Positions 13,291-24,346 of a DNA stretch of 64,000 nt are shown here, in pieces. The position numbers and the translations under genes were made by a program. The stretch lies in the NCBI GenBank assembly GCA_964023205.1, contig OZ026842.1, forward strand, positions 34,239,501-34,303,500. Direction: 5' to 3'. Source of the DNA: Lutraria lutraria (Eukaryota > Mollusca > Bivalvia > Venerida > Mactridae). The notes beneath the pieces were generated by a model. It was not told the origin of the DNA. It did no database searches and saw nothing but the letters and a program-made list of their open reading frames with translations. How positions within the stretch are numbered: the stretch's first letter is position 1; the number at the start of each line of letters is the position of its first letter.

Positions 13291-15583
13291 AGTTTTCTAC
13301 TAAACTGCCGTTTATTTATCCATTGTAAAGAAGGAAAATGTGTTGAAAATTATATAAAATTGCCTTGTCAGGCAATGAATTGTATTTAACAAAATTGTCT
13401 TCTTGGACCAACATAAATGGTCAATCAATGAGTCATTACATTGAGCTAGAAATAAGCTGACTGAAGAAAAAACAGTCATGTAGCATGATAAATGTGTCGT
13501 ACAACAATTGGTGCAATTTATTAACAATATTCTGTAATTTGTAGAACGAAAGAGTATCAAATCACTCCCCAAAAGACTAGAATTAACCACAGTTTCCTCC
13601 AATAACTCGAGCACAAATCCATTTCAATCCACGAAGGTGTTATTTCTAAGGACATATTGCAGCAATTTATGAAAAATATAATGGCTTTGAATAAATATTG
13701 GTTTCATGGGAATTCTAACCTATTAGACACAAACATCATAAATCAATATTAAGTTTTTATAAGTCTATCAGGGAGCAATATCACTGTCAGGTATTTTGTT
13801 AAGACTTTATCCAAAACCTCGGAGTTTTATACTCAAACACTCAATGATAGTCCACTAAACTTACCAATTACAATGGGGAAATACGTTTTTCTCTCACCTC
13901 AACTTTGGTATATTCTTCATTCCTCGACAGTGGTACTCCCCATTGCGTGTTCGGAACCATACTCCGCTGTGAGATATACGGTGTGTTTTGTGAATTAAAG
14001 TGATTTTGAATTTCAATGATGGAAAGTTAGATTCTGGTAAAGATTAGGTACATAAAATAGAAATGAATTATTTTTCAAACTGAAAACCCTTTCCGAATGT
14101 GTTTCGAAGTTTATGTATGTGCATGGTGAATGCATTTCACACACACACACACACGAAACATTGAATCATCACGGAGGATTTACATTTAAGAGAAATATAA
14201 TTCTCTTTGGTGTAAAATGATGAAATTTTATTCTCAGAGGGTGCTTTATTTGTCATTAAGAAATCGACTGGTGCTAAAAATTAAGCTATATCGTGTAATA
14301 TGTGTCGATAATATATTCCAAGTTTATGAACAAGAAGCTCAAAAAAATAGGAAAACTGCATCATTCTGGTAAAAGAAGGAAAACATAGCAGCAAAGGAAA
14401 TGACAGATGTAAGAGAAATTCAGCTTGCCTCAGACATTACAAGGCAATTTACAAACAAATGGAAGAATACTAGTATATCAAAGAAGTGGCAAGATCAATG
14501 TGAAACAGCACTCACGATGTGAATTGCAATTTGAAAAGGTTTTTAAGTAGTTTGCGAACGATTTTCACGTCGCCAACAATTGGATGGTTCTTCCCGGAGA
14601 AGATTTCATAAAAGGCTACTGTTTCATGTAAAGTGAATTTTGCGTTTAATACTGTTCCACTTCAGTTTTATTTTGTAAGGTAGGCGGTGTTTTGTTCACT
14701 ATTAATTTTTGGCACAGTTAATATGAACCGTGTTGGGTGTGTTATGGACCTAGTTGTGCAAAAGTTTCCATAGCTTCAATGATGTTGTATATTTTTAAGA
14801 AAGGCAGACACTTTTGCAGTCAGGCAATTCCTTGGATTGAGCCTTTATTTAATATTCATGAAAATTGATTTTGAAAAGTGACAAAACATCCCGAAAATCA
14901 TGATATCCCTGCCAGACCCGAAGAAGGAAATTTAAGTAAGGGGGGGGGGGGGGGGGGTTTAAGATTTTGTCTGACAACGTCTGGGGTGCAGTTTAGCCCC
15001 CTTTTGACATCTGTAGAAATGTTTTAGGGTTCTAAGCACCCTAGAAATTCTCGAGCCCTGTTGGCATTTATTATGACATAGTAGCACGGCATTAATTAAC
15101 TCTAGTTCTATAAGTGTTGAGATAACATTTACGTGGCATTAGCCATGCAAACAAATTTACAAACAAAATAAGGAAATGTATGTATAAGAAACATCGTGAA
15201 AAAGACAACACGCATGCAATACTTAAGCCCCACATGTTAACACACATTGTATACTCATACTCAATTTTTTCAATTTATTTACAAGTATTTAGGCCACCGG
15301 CCCATGCACATATATTACAACATATCAACATATAATTACATAAAACATGTACATGTGAAACACCAAGCTGACTTATTGGCAAGATGACTAATATTATATA
15401 AAGTTATATAGGATATATTATGGTGTATTGTTTATTTTATGGTGAGTGTGAGTTGTTTACGTCCCAGATGTTACATTTGTATCGTAGTTATATCGTCTAG
15501 TCTCGTGCATGGTGTATGGACAATGATGTTGATTAAGACGCTGTATATACAGTGGGTTTCATAATATGTGATACCATATAGAG
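13291..15583. other. Intergenic; simple repeats only
   Basis: No supported gene. It contains a (CA)n run at 14138-14154 and a run of 18 G at 14940-14957. The 100-residue minus-strand open frame at 13312-13614 is AT-rich and has no recognisable motif. Confidence 0.5.
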
Positions 15584-16655
15584 ACAAGTTAAATGTTTGT
15601 ACGGCGCAAACTCGCATCCGGCAATTCAATACTAGAATGTGGCCTATGTAGCATTTTTTATCAGGATGTGCGAAGTTTCAGATCAAACGAATTTGTTATT
15701 TTTACTTAACTGATCCCGAAACTAAAGTGATCATATACTCCATAAAAAATACAAGCCGTTGATGTTTCATGAATCTCATGAATCTGGTCATATGGTTCTA
15801 CAGTTCACGAGGTACTCTATATGTAGTCCCTGTTTCCACCTTAAAATTAAAACCAGGTGAAACTATCACCTCGATGTATCAGACGTTGCAATATCTGCTG
15901 GAATGCATATAAAATATTTAAATAAAGTCTCCAAAAATAATATACTCCGTTGTCTGAGGGTACGTTGTCGTAAAAACCTGGTATAACGGTCCCAAACATA
16001 GATTTTCAACTGCAAAGTGACCATCTATATCGAACCATAAAGTGACCGTCTATGTCGAACCAATTAAGTCATCATTTCTCACCTGATCGGACATTTTTTT
16101 GTATTGAGCTCCGAAATCGATATTTAATTAACGACAATTGCGTAAACAAGTCAGTGTCCACGCTCGCGATTATAAAATTAGTCTGTGTGAATATGTTTAT
16201 AATGTTTTGTTTATTTGCGACATGTTGCTAAAATAAATACATCGAAACGTATAAATACCGTGTTCCGTATCTTATAACACGATTAAATGATTATTACAAC
16301 ACACCGTTAATAAACACAGCGAATTTCTCTAATAATTTATACATCGAAGTTCATTTAGATCGAACAATTTTTCCTAATTCCTTTGATATAAAGAGTTTCG
16401 GCTGCATTTATTGACAGATGGGCAGATATCGAGCTCGCTCCATTCTTAGACTATAAATAGCGATTGCGTCATCAAGCTAACACTAGTTGGTGTGAGTAAC
16501 ACGTGACCTCGCTCTATTTCTGTTTTGTTTATATCACGTGATGACCATTGCGGATATTTCGGAATATTTCGGGCACAGTCACTAATCTGCTTCGCGCAAG
16601 AAGTTGCGATTTTGCATTGCCACTTAAAAATAAGCATTCCAGAGAGTCGTACAAT
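15584..16655 (+). repeat. Long inverted repeat, left arm
   Basis: The arm runs from ACAAGTTAAATGTTTGTACG to about CCAGAGAGTCGTACAAT and pairs in reverse complement with 18887-19974 with only scattered mismatches and small indels. Inside, near 16013-16063, is a two-copy direct repeat of about 25 bp (AAAGTGACCRTCTATRTCGA). No open frame matches a transposase. It may be the TIR of a large foldback-type element or an inverted duplication. I find no clear target-site duplication outside the arms. Confidence 0.9.
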
Positions 16656-17944
16656 CACAATTCTTTACGCGATCTAAATTACCGATGGAATTGTGAGACT
16701 CACATTTTTATGAACGTCAAAAGTCGAGAAAATTCAAAGTCACGTTCACGTTTCGGCGTCACTTACGAGATCGTTGTTTTCTAAAATGGCGACGTCGAAG
16801 CAATGTGCAGAATTCAGTCAGTTATACTTTCCCCATAGATGCTGTTGCGCGAACAATGCAATATTAAGGGTATCCTAAAGATCGTATATTCACCAAACTT
16901 CAAATGCTTAGGTAAGTTAAAATATTTTAATGACAGGATTGGTACGTGGCAGCCGATAAAAAACAGCGGAAAACTTAAAACATAGACTGCACGTCATTTT
17001 TGAGCATTTTTGAAGCCACATCAAACATCTGTTGTAAAAATTGTAGTCCACTTTTGAAAAGCATAAGGTATAAGCCTGAAAAATTCTGCACAAAAAAATG
17101 CATTCATCTTCTTCGAATGACTTGTGTTTTTAAATCGTGAAAAAAAACGTGTAAATCGTCTAATTAGAAGTTATAAACTGCCGTAGTGGTATGACATACT
17201 ATGAAACACACTGTACTGTGCATTTGTGAAGTTTACGTGTCGGTCAAACAATTTACCAACTGTGCCAAACATTTCCCAGTTCCCGTCTATGAATAACAAA
17301 ATAAAATATTCACGGTTTTAAATCCGCGAGTCATCATTGTTACAGTTATGAACAGCCGACTGGTTCCCTTGCAATGCTTTCTTACAAGATTTCAGAAAGA
17401 CCGGCACCAGTTCATCCCGTTCCCCGTATTCCGTAACTACATTTGTCATTTGATGACTGAACTGATCTGGTAGGAATAAGACATTTGTTAAACTGACATG
17501 TCAAAGACTAAACATTATCGATAAGTAATCGAAAATAACCACTTCGTCTTAGTGACTGCAGACAGCTAATACACAAATCCCCATCACGCAAATTCAGCAA
17601 AGTAAAGATCAGCACGATAGATTAAAGGTACTTTTTGGCTATATTTGGCTATATTGGCGTTTTCACCGTCAATTCAGAACTCTCGCTCCCAAATTGCCTT
17701 GGCTAAACAATATGCAATAAAATTATAACATTAACTGATCAAATAACCAGACATTTATCATCTATAGTTCAATTGCCACGTGACTAGGTTCACAACAGTA
17801 ATCTACAATGGCTGGAGAGGGGTGGGAATGTGTGAATCAGCAGTCTACTGTATTACAACCATGTTGAACACCACAGAAATACCAGTACCCCGCTGGTTAT
17901 ATGGTTACACAACAACTTCGTCAGCGAAACTGCTCGTACCAACG
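16656..17944. other. Spacer inside the long inverted repeat
   Basis: No recognisable gene. An ATG in fair context (AAAATGGCG at about 16784) opens a frame of only about 30 codons with no family resemblance, so it is not called. The rest is AT-rich and looks unique within the window. Confidence 0.4.
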
Positions 17945-18365
17945 AATTCATTAGACTTAGTTTACTTAACGTATTGGCATTGGCCAAAATCGCTAAAATA
18001 ACGTAAAATGATATTTTACGTTTTTTACAAAGATTAAATATCATACTTCAATACCAAGCAACAAAAGATTCTGACCAAACGCTCAAAATGGTGTTTTATT
18101 GCGATTAATACTGCAACCTTTATCGGCTTTTCATTATCAGCGTTAAACATTTCTAACGTAATGTGCATTGTATTGGTACAATATGATGATATTAATTCAT
18201 TAATGACAAAAATGTGTTATAAAATCTCTTATTAAACATCAAGCCTTGGCGTGGCCTCAATTATTGGACCGTTAACATTAGCGCTTTTGATTTGCTATCA
18301 TAATTAAATGGGGTGCGCCAAATTCGTTGATTTCATGAGACGATAATAGTTAATTGCTCAGCTTA
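17945..18365 (+). repeat. Dispersed repeat R1, copy B (5' part)
   Basis: Matches R1 copy A in inverted orientation and copy C directly, through ACAAAGATTAAATA, TGTTTTATTGCGAT, TTATCAGCGTTAA and the AATTGCTCAGCTTAAAA block. The match then breaks off and resumes at about 20185 (GTCATTTTCGAATTAACA onward). Copy B is therefore split by about 1.8 kb of foreign sequence that contains the right arm of the long inverted repeat. Confidence 0.7.
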
Positions 18366-18652
18366 AAAATCAAAGCGCTGGTAGCGCTTAAAGAACAGGG
18401 TTTGATCCTAAGGTTAGACAGTTGTATTATCAGCAACAGAGTGCCACACACACAGCCACGACCGTGGTCCATTGGTTTATTATTTATCACTGAAAATAAT
18501 AGTAATTTATTTACATGTTTTAGGCAGTCTGTTGATTATTGATATTGTTTTTATCAATGTTCATGAAAATACATTTTTAACACAACTATACTTTCTCTTT
18601 GATATCTTAATTATTTGAAAAAAAAAATGTTCATTTAAAAATATTATGCTAC

Positions 18653-18720
18653 TATCGAGCATCGAACCCAGAACCTGACACTCCGTAAGAGAACATCCTT
18701 ACCGCTGGACCACCAAATCT
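18653..18720 (-). repeat. tRNA-like sequence (SINE head or tRNA pseudogene)
   Basis: On the minus strand it shows TGGTCCAGCGGTAAGGATG, an A-box-like D-arm, and GGTTCTGGGTTCGATGC, a B-box-like T-arm, at tRNA spacing. The putative acceptor strands (GATTTGG and GCTCGAT) do not pair, and no SINE core follows. It is more likely a tRNA-derived relic than a working tRNA gene. Confidence 0.5.
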
Positions 18721-18886
18721 CCATACTATCAAAAAGTTCGTTTTTAATATACATACAATACCAACTGTCAATAGTTCAGCTGCGCAGTAATCTCATCATG
18801 TTCGACTTTTGTTTTAACGTATTTCATTTGATTCCACTCATTTAGCAAGACATATTACATTCTAATCTTTACACCAAAGTGGTTTT

Positions 18887-19974
18887 ATTGTACGGCGGCC
18901 TTCGGCCGCCGTACTCTCTGGGATACTTATTTTTAACTGGCAATGCAAAATCGCAACTTCTTGTGCGAAGCAGATTAGTGACAGTGCCCGAAATATTCCG
19001 AAATATCCGCAATGGTCATCACGTGATATAAACAAAACAGAAATAGAGCGAGGTCACGTGTTACTCACACCAACTAGTGTTAGCTTGATGACGCAGTCGC
19101 TATTTATAGTCTAAGAATGGAGCGAGCTCGATATCTGCCAATCTGTCAATAAATGCAGCCGAAACTCTTTATATCAAAGGAATTAGGAAAAATTGTTCGA
19201 TCTAAATGAACTGCGATGTATAAATTATTAGAGAAATTCGCTGTGTTTATTATCGGTGTGTTGTAATAATCATTTAATCGTGTTATAAGATACGGAACAC
19301 GGTATTTATACGTTTCGATGTATTTATTTTAGCAACATGTCGCAAATAAACAAAACATTATAAACTTATTCACACAAACTAATTTTATAATCGCGAGCGT
19401 GGACACTGACTTGTTTACGCAATTGTCGTTAATTAAATATCGATTTCGGAGCTCAATACAAAAAATGTCCGATCAGGTGAGAAATGATGACTTAATTGGT
19501 TCGACATAGACGGTCGACCACTTTATGGTTCGATATAGATGGTCACTTTGCAGTTGAAAATCTATGTTTGGGACCGTTATACCAGGTTTTTACGACAACG
19601 TACCCTCAGACAACGGAGTATATTGTTTTCGAGACTTTATTTAAATATTTTATATTCCAGCAGATATTGCAACGTCTGATACATCGAGGTGATAGTTTCA
19701 CCTGGTTTTAATTTTAAGGTGGAAACAGGGACTACATATAGAGTACCTCGTGAACTGTAGAACCATATGACCAGATTCATGAGATTCATGAAACAGCAAC
19801 GGCTTGTATTTTTTATGGAGTAGATGATCACTTTAGTTTCGGGATCAGTTAAGTCAAAATAACAAATTCGTTTGATCTGAAACTTCGCACATCCTGATAA
19901 AAAATGCTACATAGGCCACATTCTAGTATTGAATTGTCGGATGCGATTTTGCGCCGTACAAACATTTAACTTGT
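18887..19974 (-). repeat. Long inverted repeat, right arm
   Basis: Reverse-complement partner of 15584-16655. It differs at the inner end, where it carries a perfect hairpin at 18890-18914 (GTACGGCGGCC, 3-nt loop TTC, GGCCGCCGTAC). The left arm has only a single GTAC there (TCGTACAAT). The high similarity of the two 1.07-kb arms implies a recent origin or ongoing correction between them. Confidence 0.9.
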
Positions 19975-20184
19975 ATGGAATGTGTAAAACAGATATGACC
20001 GATTACCGTCTTCTCCTTGGAACTATTGTTTTTGCGTTTGGCGATGAACCTCTTCAATGGTTGTGATAGGGGAAGCCATGAAATCTATTTTTATATTCTG
20101 CTACAGATTTTGATTCTGTGAGCGTCGAAAACTGGTGGTAACCAAGAACAAGGTTGCAAGCAACCCTGTTCAAAAACGGTGTGT

Positions 20185-20280
20185 GTCATTTTCGAATTAA
20201 CAGTGTCGTCTTCTTTGATGACGGATTTCAAAGCGGTTTTCGGTATTTTGTAGCGGAAATGTTTATCTAGGGAACTATGC
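20185..20280 (+). repeat. Dispersed repeat R1, copy B (3' part)
   Basis: Resumes R1 after the interruption: GTCATTTTCGAATTAACA, then TTTGATGACGGATTTCAAAG and TTTTGTAGCGGAAATGTTTA. It corresponds to 12800-12880 (inverted) and to about 49795-49880. The remainder of R1 is missing after 20280. Confidence 0.65.
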
Positions 20281-21301
20281 CTTTTTTCTCGACCAAGATT
20301 TTCTTTGTTCTTATCAAATGGATACAGTGACCTTTGGATATATAATGAAGTAAAACATCGGATCCCTTGGAATTTACTAATTTAATTATATTTTTTGTGA
20401 GTTCATTCGGTGAAGACATATGTTAGTCTTGGTGCTTTCCCCTTTTACACTACAATTTCATTTCGTTAATTGTCTTATCAATACATCTTAAGTGGAGTTT
20501 AGTATAGTAATATGTAGTATTTGTTGCTCCGCTTGCAACAATGTCTTATTTCTTTTCCTTTTACGCATTTGATATCCTCCGTTATACATTTGACATTGTC
20601 ACCTTAGATTCTTTACAACAATTAAGTTGAAAATGATAGGATATAGAAGAATAAAGTCAATGACAAAATCACTGAGGAAATGAAATAATGCGTCTTACTC
20701 TAAACTATATATTCCATTAATTGCTTCTGACAGATACAGGCTTCAGCAGTAATTAAAGCATTATTCACGTGGTAAGAACTTAATAAAGCATTCATGCGCG
20801 AATTTCGTTGGAGAATGGAATATTCTGGGAGTATCTCTAGGCCAAGTTTAGCTCAGGGAAATGTTTGAGACAGCACGGTAATTTAAATATTGTCTGAGTA
20901 TTTCTTACGTGTCGTAGGAATCGCCATGGTTGTTATCTAGTCTTGTATAATTAAGTTAGGATGCTATCACTACCAGTAATATTTGTATGAACCATTGTAT
21001 AGCAAGTTTTGAGGTAAATAACGGTTCAATGTATAAAACACAAATTCGGGTACATTTACAATTCGGCTTAATTCTCCAACGGATATATGCAATAACATGG
21101 TAACACTAGGCCAACAAGCCGCTGATTTAACACTTTATTGTCAAGGTTTACAATCCCAAGTAAATGCAAACTTGCAATATATGCCATCTCGAGAACATAT
21201 ACCGCGCTTTGGTAATATTTATTGGAATACTGCACTGAAAAAACATTATGTTCATAGTGTATGCAAGTTCGAAACCTTCTTAGTTTACCAATATCTAAAG
21301 G
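20281..21301. other. Intergenic, no supported gene
   Basis: AT-rich sequence. The open frames overlapping the next SINE (21068-21402, both strands) have no recognisable domain and run into tRNA-derived sequence, so they are not called. Confidence 0.45.
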
Positions 21302-21465
21302 TGCCATCCGTGGTCGAGTGTTTACTATCCGTGATTAGTAATCACTTGCCCCTTACCCCTGAGAGTTTGAATCCAACCCAAGATCAGACATTTCACATGT
21401 GAGGCAGCAGTCCAACTAGCTTACAGAAAGAGTGGATTCGAAAGTGTCACTGAAAATTTAACCTG
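21302..21465 (+). mobile_element. tRNA-derived SINE (degraded)
   Basis: The head reads CATCCGTGGTCGAGTGTTTA (A-box-like), with GAGAGTTTGAATCCAACCCA as a degenerate B box. A core with TCCAACTAGCTTACAGAAAG follows, matching the core of the SINE at 8836-9072. The tail is eroded. Confidence 0.65.
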
Positions 21466-22093
21466 GTTGCATGGGAACGCCAATATGCAAATACCTTTAT
21501 GTACAAAATATATTCATAAATCAATCAACAGCAAAACTAGCAAACATGACCGAATACTACATTATAGTTGAAACATGTTTATTTTTCAAGAATTGCACAC
21601 TTATATCAAAGTATATAATACAATAGAAGTTATGGATTATACGTTATCTCGATTGAAGAAGCAAGTTTTAAAAAAGTATTGAGTTCAAAGTAGGATTTGT
21701 TTCAACTAAATGGTTCAGGCTTTGTTTAATTAATGCAAAATAACACGGCATATCTTAGAAACCAGAACTTGTTAACAGAAAAGGGCTCAGATAAACATAT
21801 TTATCTCACGATGTCAACTAATTTGAAGCAAAATTGCCCACACCTAAATTTTGAGCTGATTATTATTTGAAAATCGCAAAGGGAAAGTAATTAATGTAAT
21901 TTACATTTCCAGATATATCAGAACTGCAATAAATTGAAGATAATAACCAACATCAATATAACCATTCTTTATATCATACAGTCCATGTCTGCTATGTACT
22001 GTATACAATCCAATATTGAGCGAACACATGCGATATTATGTAATAATAATTTTGATACTATAAAATGTCAGATCAAATCATACATAAAGGTAA
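21466..22093. other. Intergenic, no supported gene
   Basis: AT-rich, with no gene or repeat that I can support. Confidence 0.4.
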
Positions 22094-22453
22094 CAGTGCG
22101 GATAACCCACGTGACTTTTGACGTCTCAAATGTTTAGTGCGGGAAGCACCTTTTGCACGGAAGCTGTAAGTATTTTAATAGAAATGTGTTTGTTCTACGT
22201 ATAGTTGTCATTTAATGTATTCTGTACACTTTTCTGTAACATTCGCGCAGACTGAAAATTACACTGGCTTCCACAGTACCAAAAGTGTACTCCACTGTTT
22301 TGAGGCAATCGATGTGAATATCACAGAAAACTGTTTCGTGAAAATTGAAATCGGAATAAAATACTTGCAGCTTTTCTACTGGATTCATACAAAATAAGTG
22401 CTTCCCGCACTACCCATTTGTGACGTGTAAAGTCATGTGGGTTATCCACACTG
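22094..22453. mobile_element. MITE with TIR CAGTGYGGATAACCCACGTGAC
   Basis: 360 bp with inverted ends: left CAGTGCGGATAACCCACGTG, right in reverse complement CAGTGTGGATAACCCACATG. Pairing continues through GACGTC/ACGTCA and AGTGCGGGAAGCAC, giving arms of about 75 bp or more. The outer ends resemble CAGTGTGGGGAATCCACGTG of the element at 30250-30681, so the two are probably subfamilies of one TE group. It is non-coding. Confidence 0.8.
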
Positions 22454-22670
22454 ATATGAGAAACGGAAAGAAGCACATACAAAAGACACCACCACACTAG
22501 AGACCAGCCAACCTCAGACCCACTTAATACTTAGTACATAGTAAAACGTACATAATTGCTGACAGACAAATCAGCGATGAATGAAAAGACAAATTGTTCA
22601 CCGGTTTACTTCAGACAGGTAGAGAACATCTCCTTGGAATCATTTCACACTTTTTGAAAATACATCGGTG

Positions 22671-22851
22671 TACAGTCAAATCTGTGAACAAAGGTCACTC
22701 TTTGGAAAGACAAAATGTGGCCTTTAATGACAGATGGCTTTTATTCATGTGGTCATGTTCTTCAAAATGATCAATGATTGTTTTTAAAAAATTACCTTTA
22801 TTCACAGGGTGGCCTTTATTCGGAGGTGGCGGCTCATACAGGTTTGACCGC
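22671..22851. repeat. 'GCGGCC' MITE-like repeat, complete copy
   Basis: The left end ACAGTCAAATCTGTGAACAA and the right end GGAGGTGGCGGCTCATACAG followed by GTTTGACCGC form imperfect inverted ends. The inside carries repeated GGCCTTTATTC motifs. It belongs to the same family as 8511-8782. Confidence 0.65.
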
Positions 22852-23564
22852 ATTTATTATACACTGAATAACCTTGCCTAGAACGGAAAGAGAATAAGAT
22901 CATCAAACGCAGCCTGCTTTCTGTTTATTTCTTATCGAATATGAGCAGGGTATGCGCTCCCGCTAGATAATGTGCTGTTTATTGTAAACAGACAGATGAT
23001 GTTTTTCACAGACAGACTGTCGTGATGTCTACCTTTGATCACGTAGCGGTGTTGATATTATCGATAAAACATATCTCGGACACAATTTGTCCTTCAATAG
23101 CCAGCCTGTCTGGTCTGTTTGTCTCAAATTAAAAAAAAACTGATCACGTGAACAACGCAACGCTTAAGAAAACAAACAAAACCATTCTCATTAATGCCTA
23201 TGTTGATTAAACTAGATCAGTCGGTATGAGGCAGGTTTTGACACCGTAACGTAGATCAGATGTTATATCAAGGCGATATCCTTGTCGCATGTGTACTTTG
23301 GTTCAACGAGAGCGACGCTATTGTAAATTCGGGTAATGAATAAAAAAATTCAAGTTTTACTTTAGGTAAACCTTAAAGAAGAGTTTGTTATGCAGATTCG
23401 GAAAGTGCACCATTAAACTTCAATAACTGATTTTGTTGTATCTTACCCTCTGACGGATGCAGATTAATGTCAACATTTTAAATACTCTTTAGAAAACTAA
23501 TGAGGCCTGCCAGACTATTACCCATCTACAAAGCTTTCCTGGATTTCATTTAGATCTCAACCAG
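22852..23564. other. Intergenic, no supported gene
   Basis: No gene or repeat that I can support. The tail of the minus-strand SINE at 23565 may extend into its right end. Confidence 0.4.
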
Positions 23565-23752
23565 TACTGACCACGTTCTTTCTGCAAGCTACCATCAAGT
23601 TGTCACACGTAATTCAGAGGTGGAGGACAATTTAACACCGGATGTAATATCTTCGCTCGAATTTGTCACGGTATGAGCCTCGTCTAGGGTTCGAACTCAC
23701 AACCTTTAATCAGTTGACCAATGCTCTAACCGCTGAGCTAACCGGGCGGGCT
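23565..23752 (-). mobile_element. tRNA-derived SINE (minus strand)
   Basis: On the minus strand the head reads GGTTAGCTCAGCGGTTAGAG (A box) and GTGAGTTCGAACCCTAG (B box). A core follows with TAGCTTGCAGAAAGAACGTGG, homologous to the core of the SINE at 8836. The tRNA-like head is well preserved, but the acceptor strands (GCCCGCC and ACGAGGC) do not pair. The 3' boundary is uncertain. Confidence 0.75.
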
Positions 23753-23943
23753 CAGTTCTTTCTAATTTACAAAACGTGTACATTAAAACATGATTACATT
23801 TGACTCGAATACTGATATACACCCTATTTTATTTCATTTATGCAGAAAGAGATACAAACGAATACAAGAATAACGACGTAATTCTTTTTTCTATGAATTC
23901 ACTTCAATCATGTTATTCGGCTGCTGTCGTTTGTTAGCTACAC

Positions 23944-24055
23944 AGTCAACCCTATAAACAAAAACCACCCTTTTGAAAGATAAAGTATAACAATGACCTT
24001 TATTAACATGTTGCCTTTATTTGGAGGTGGTCGCGAACACATGTTTGTCTGTAAT
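23944..24055. repeat. 'GCGGCC' MITE-like repeat, degraded
   Basis: ACAGTCAACCCTATAAACAA at one end, GACCTTTATTAACATG and GCCTTTATTTGGAGGTGGTCG inside, and ACATGTTTGTCTGTAA at the other end. It resembles 22671-22851. Confidence 0.55.
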
Positions 24056-24346
24056 TAGTTGGTTATGGTGTTGCCAGATCGAAACTGTTTTGGCATACAG
24101 CAGCATTAATAATTATATTTCATCTGGGTTGAAAAGGACAAACGAGATACTATAATTCTTTATTTCTCGTTTTGCATGCGTAAGACATTGTGTTAGTTAT
24201 TTAGTGACAAAAAGTGTTTTGTTTTGTAAAGGAAATCAAAGCGTGAGAGAACGAATTTTGTCACGAAACGTGTCAGACTATTATTTCTTATATGTTTCCT
24301 AACATGATACATATATCCAATCTAAGATATGACACTTAAAGACATT

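Larger units (their letters stand above)
18366..20184. mobile_element. Insertion-like segment splitting R1 copy B
   Basis: The junctions are defined by comparison with copy A, where the corresponding sequence is continuous. Near the left junction is AAGAACAGGGTTTGATCC. Near the right junction is GCAAGCAACCCTGTTC, which reads GAACAGGGTTGCTTGC on the opposite strand. The two share GAACAGGGTT as possible short inverted ends. The segment contains a tRNA-like sequence at 18653-18720 and the complete right arm (18887-19974). Whether it entered as one unit is an inference. Confidence 0.45.

Noticed and set aside
16784..16874. Start of a gene at ATGGCGACG
   Set aside because: Stops after about 30 codons, with no convincing donor site or family match.
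23680..23752. Functional tRNA gene
   Set aside because: A and B boxes are good, but the acceptor stem does not pair and a SINE core follows.
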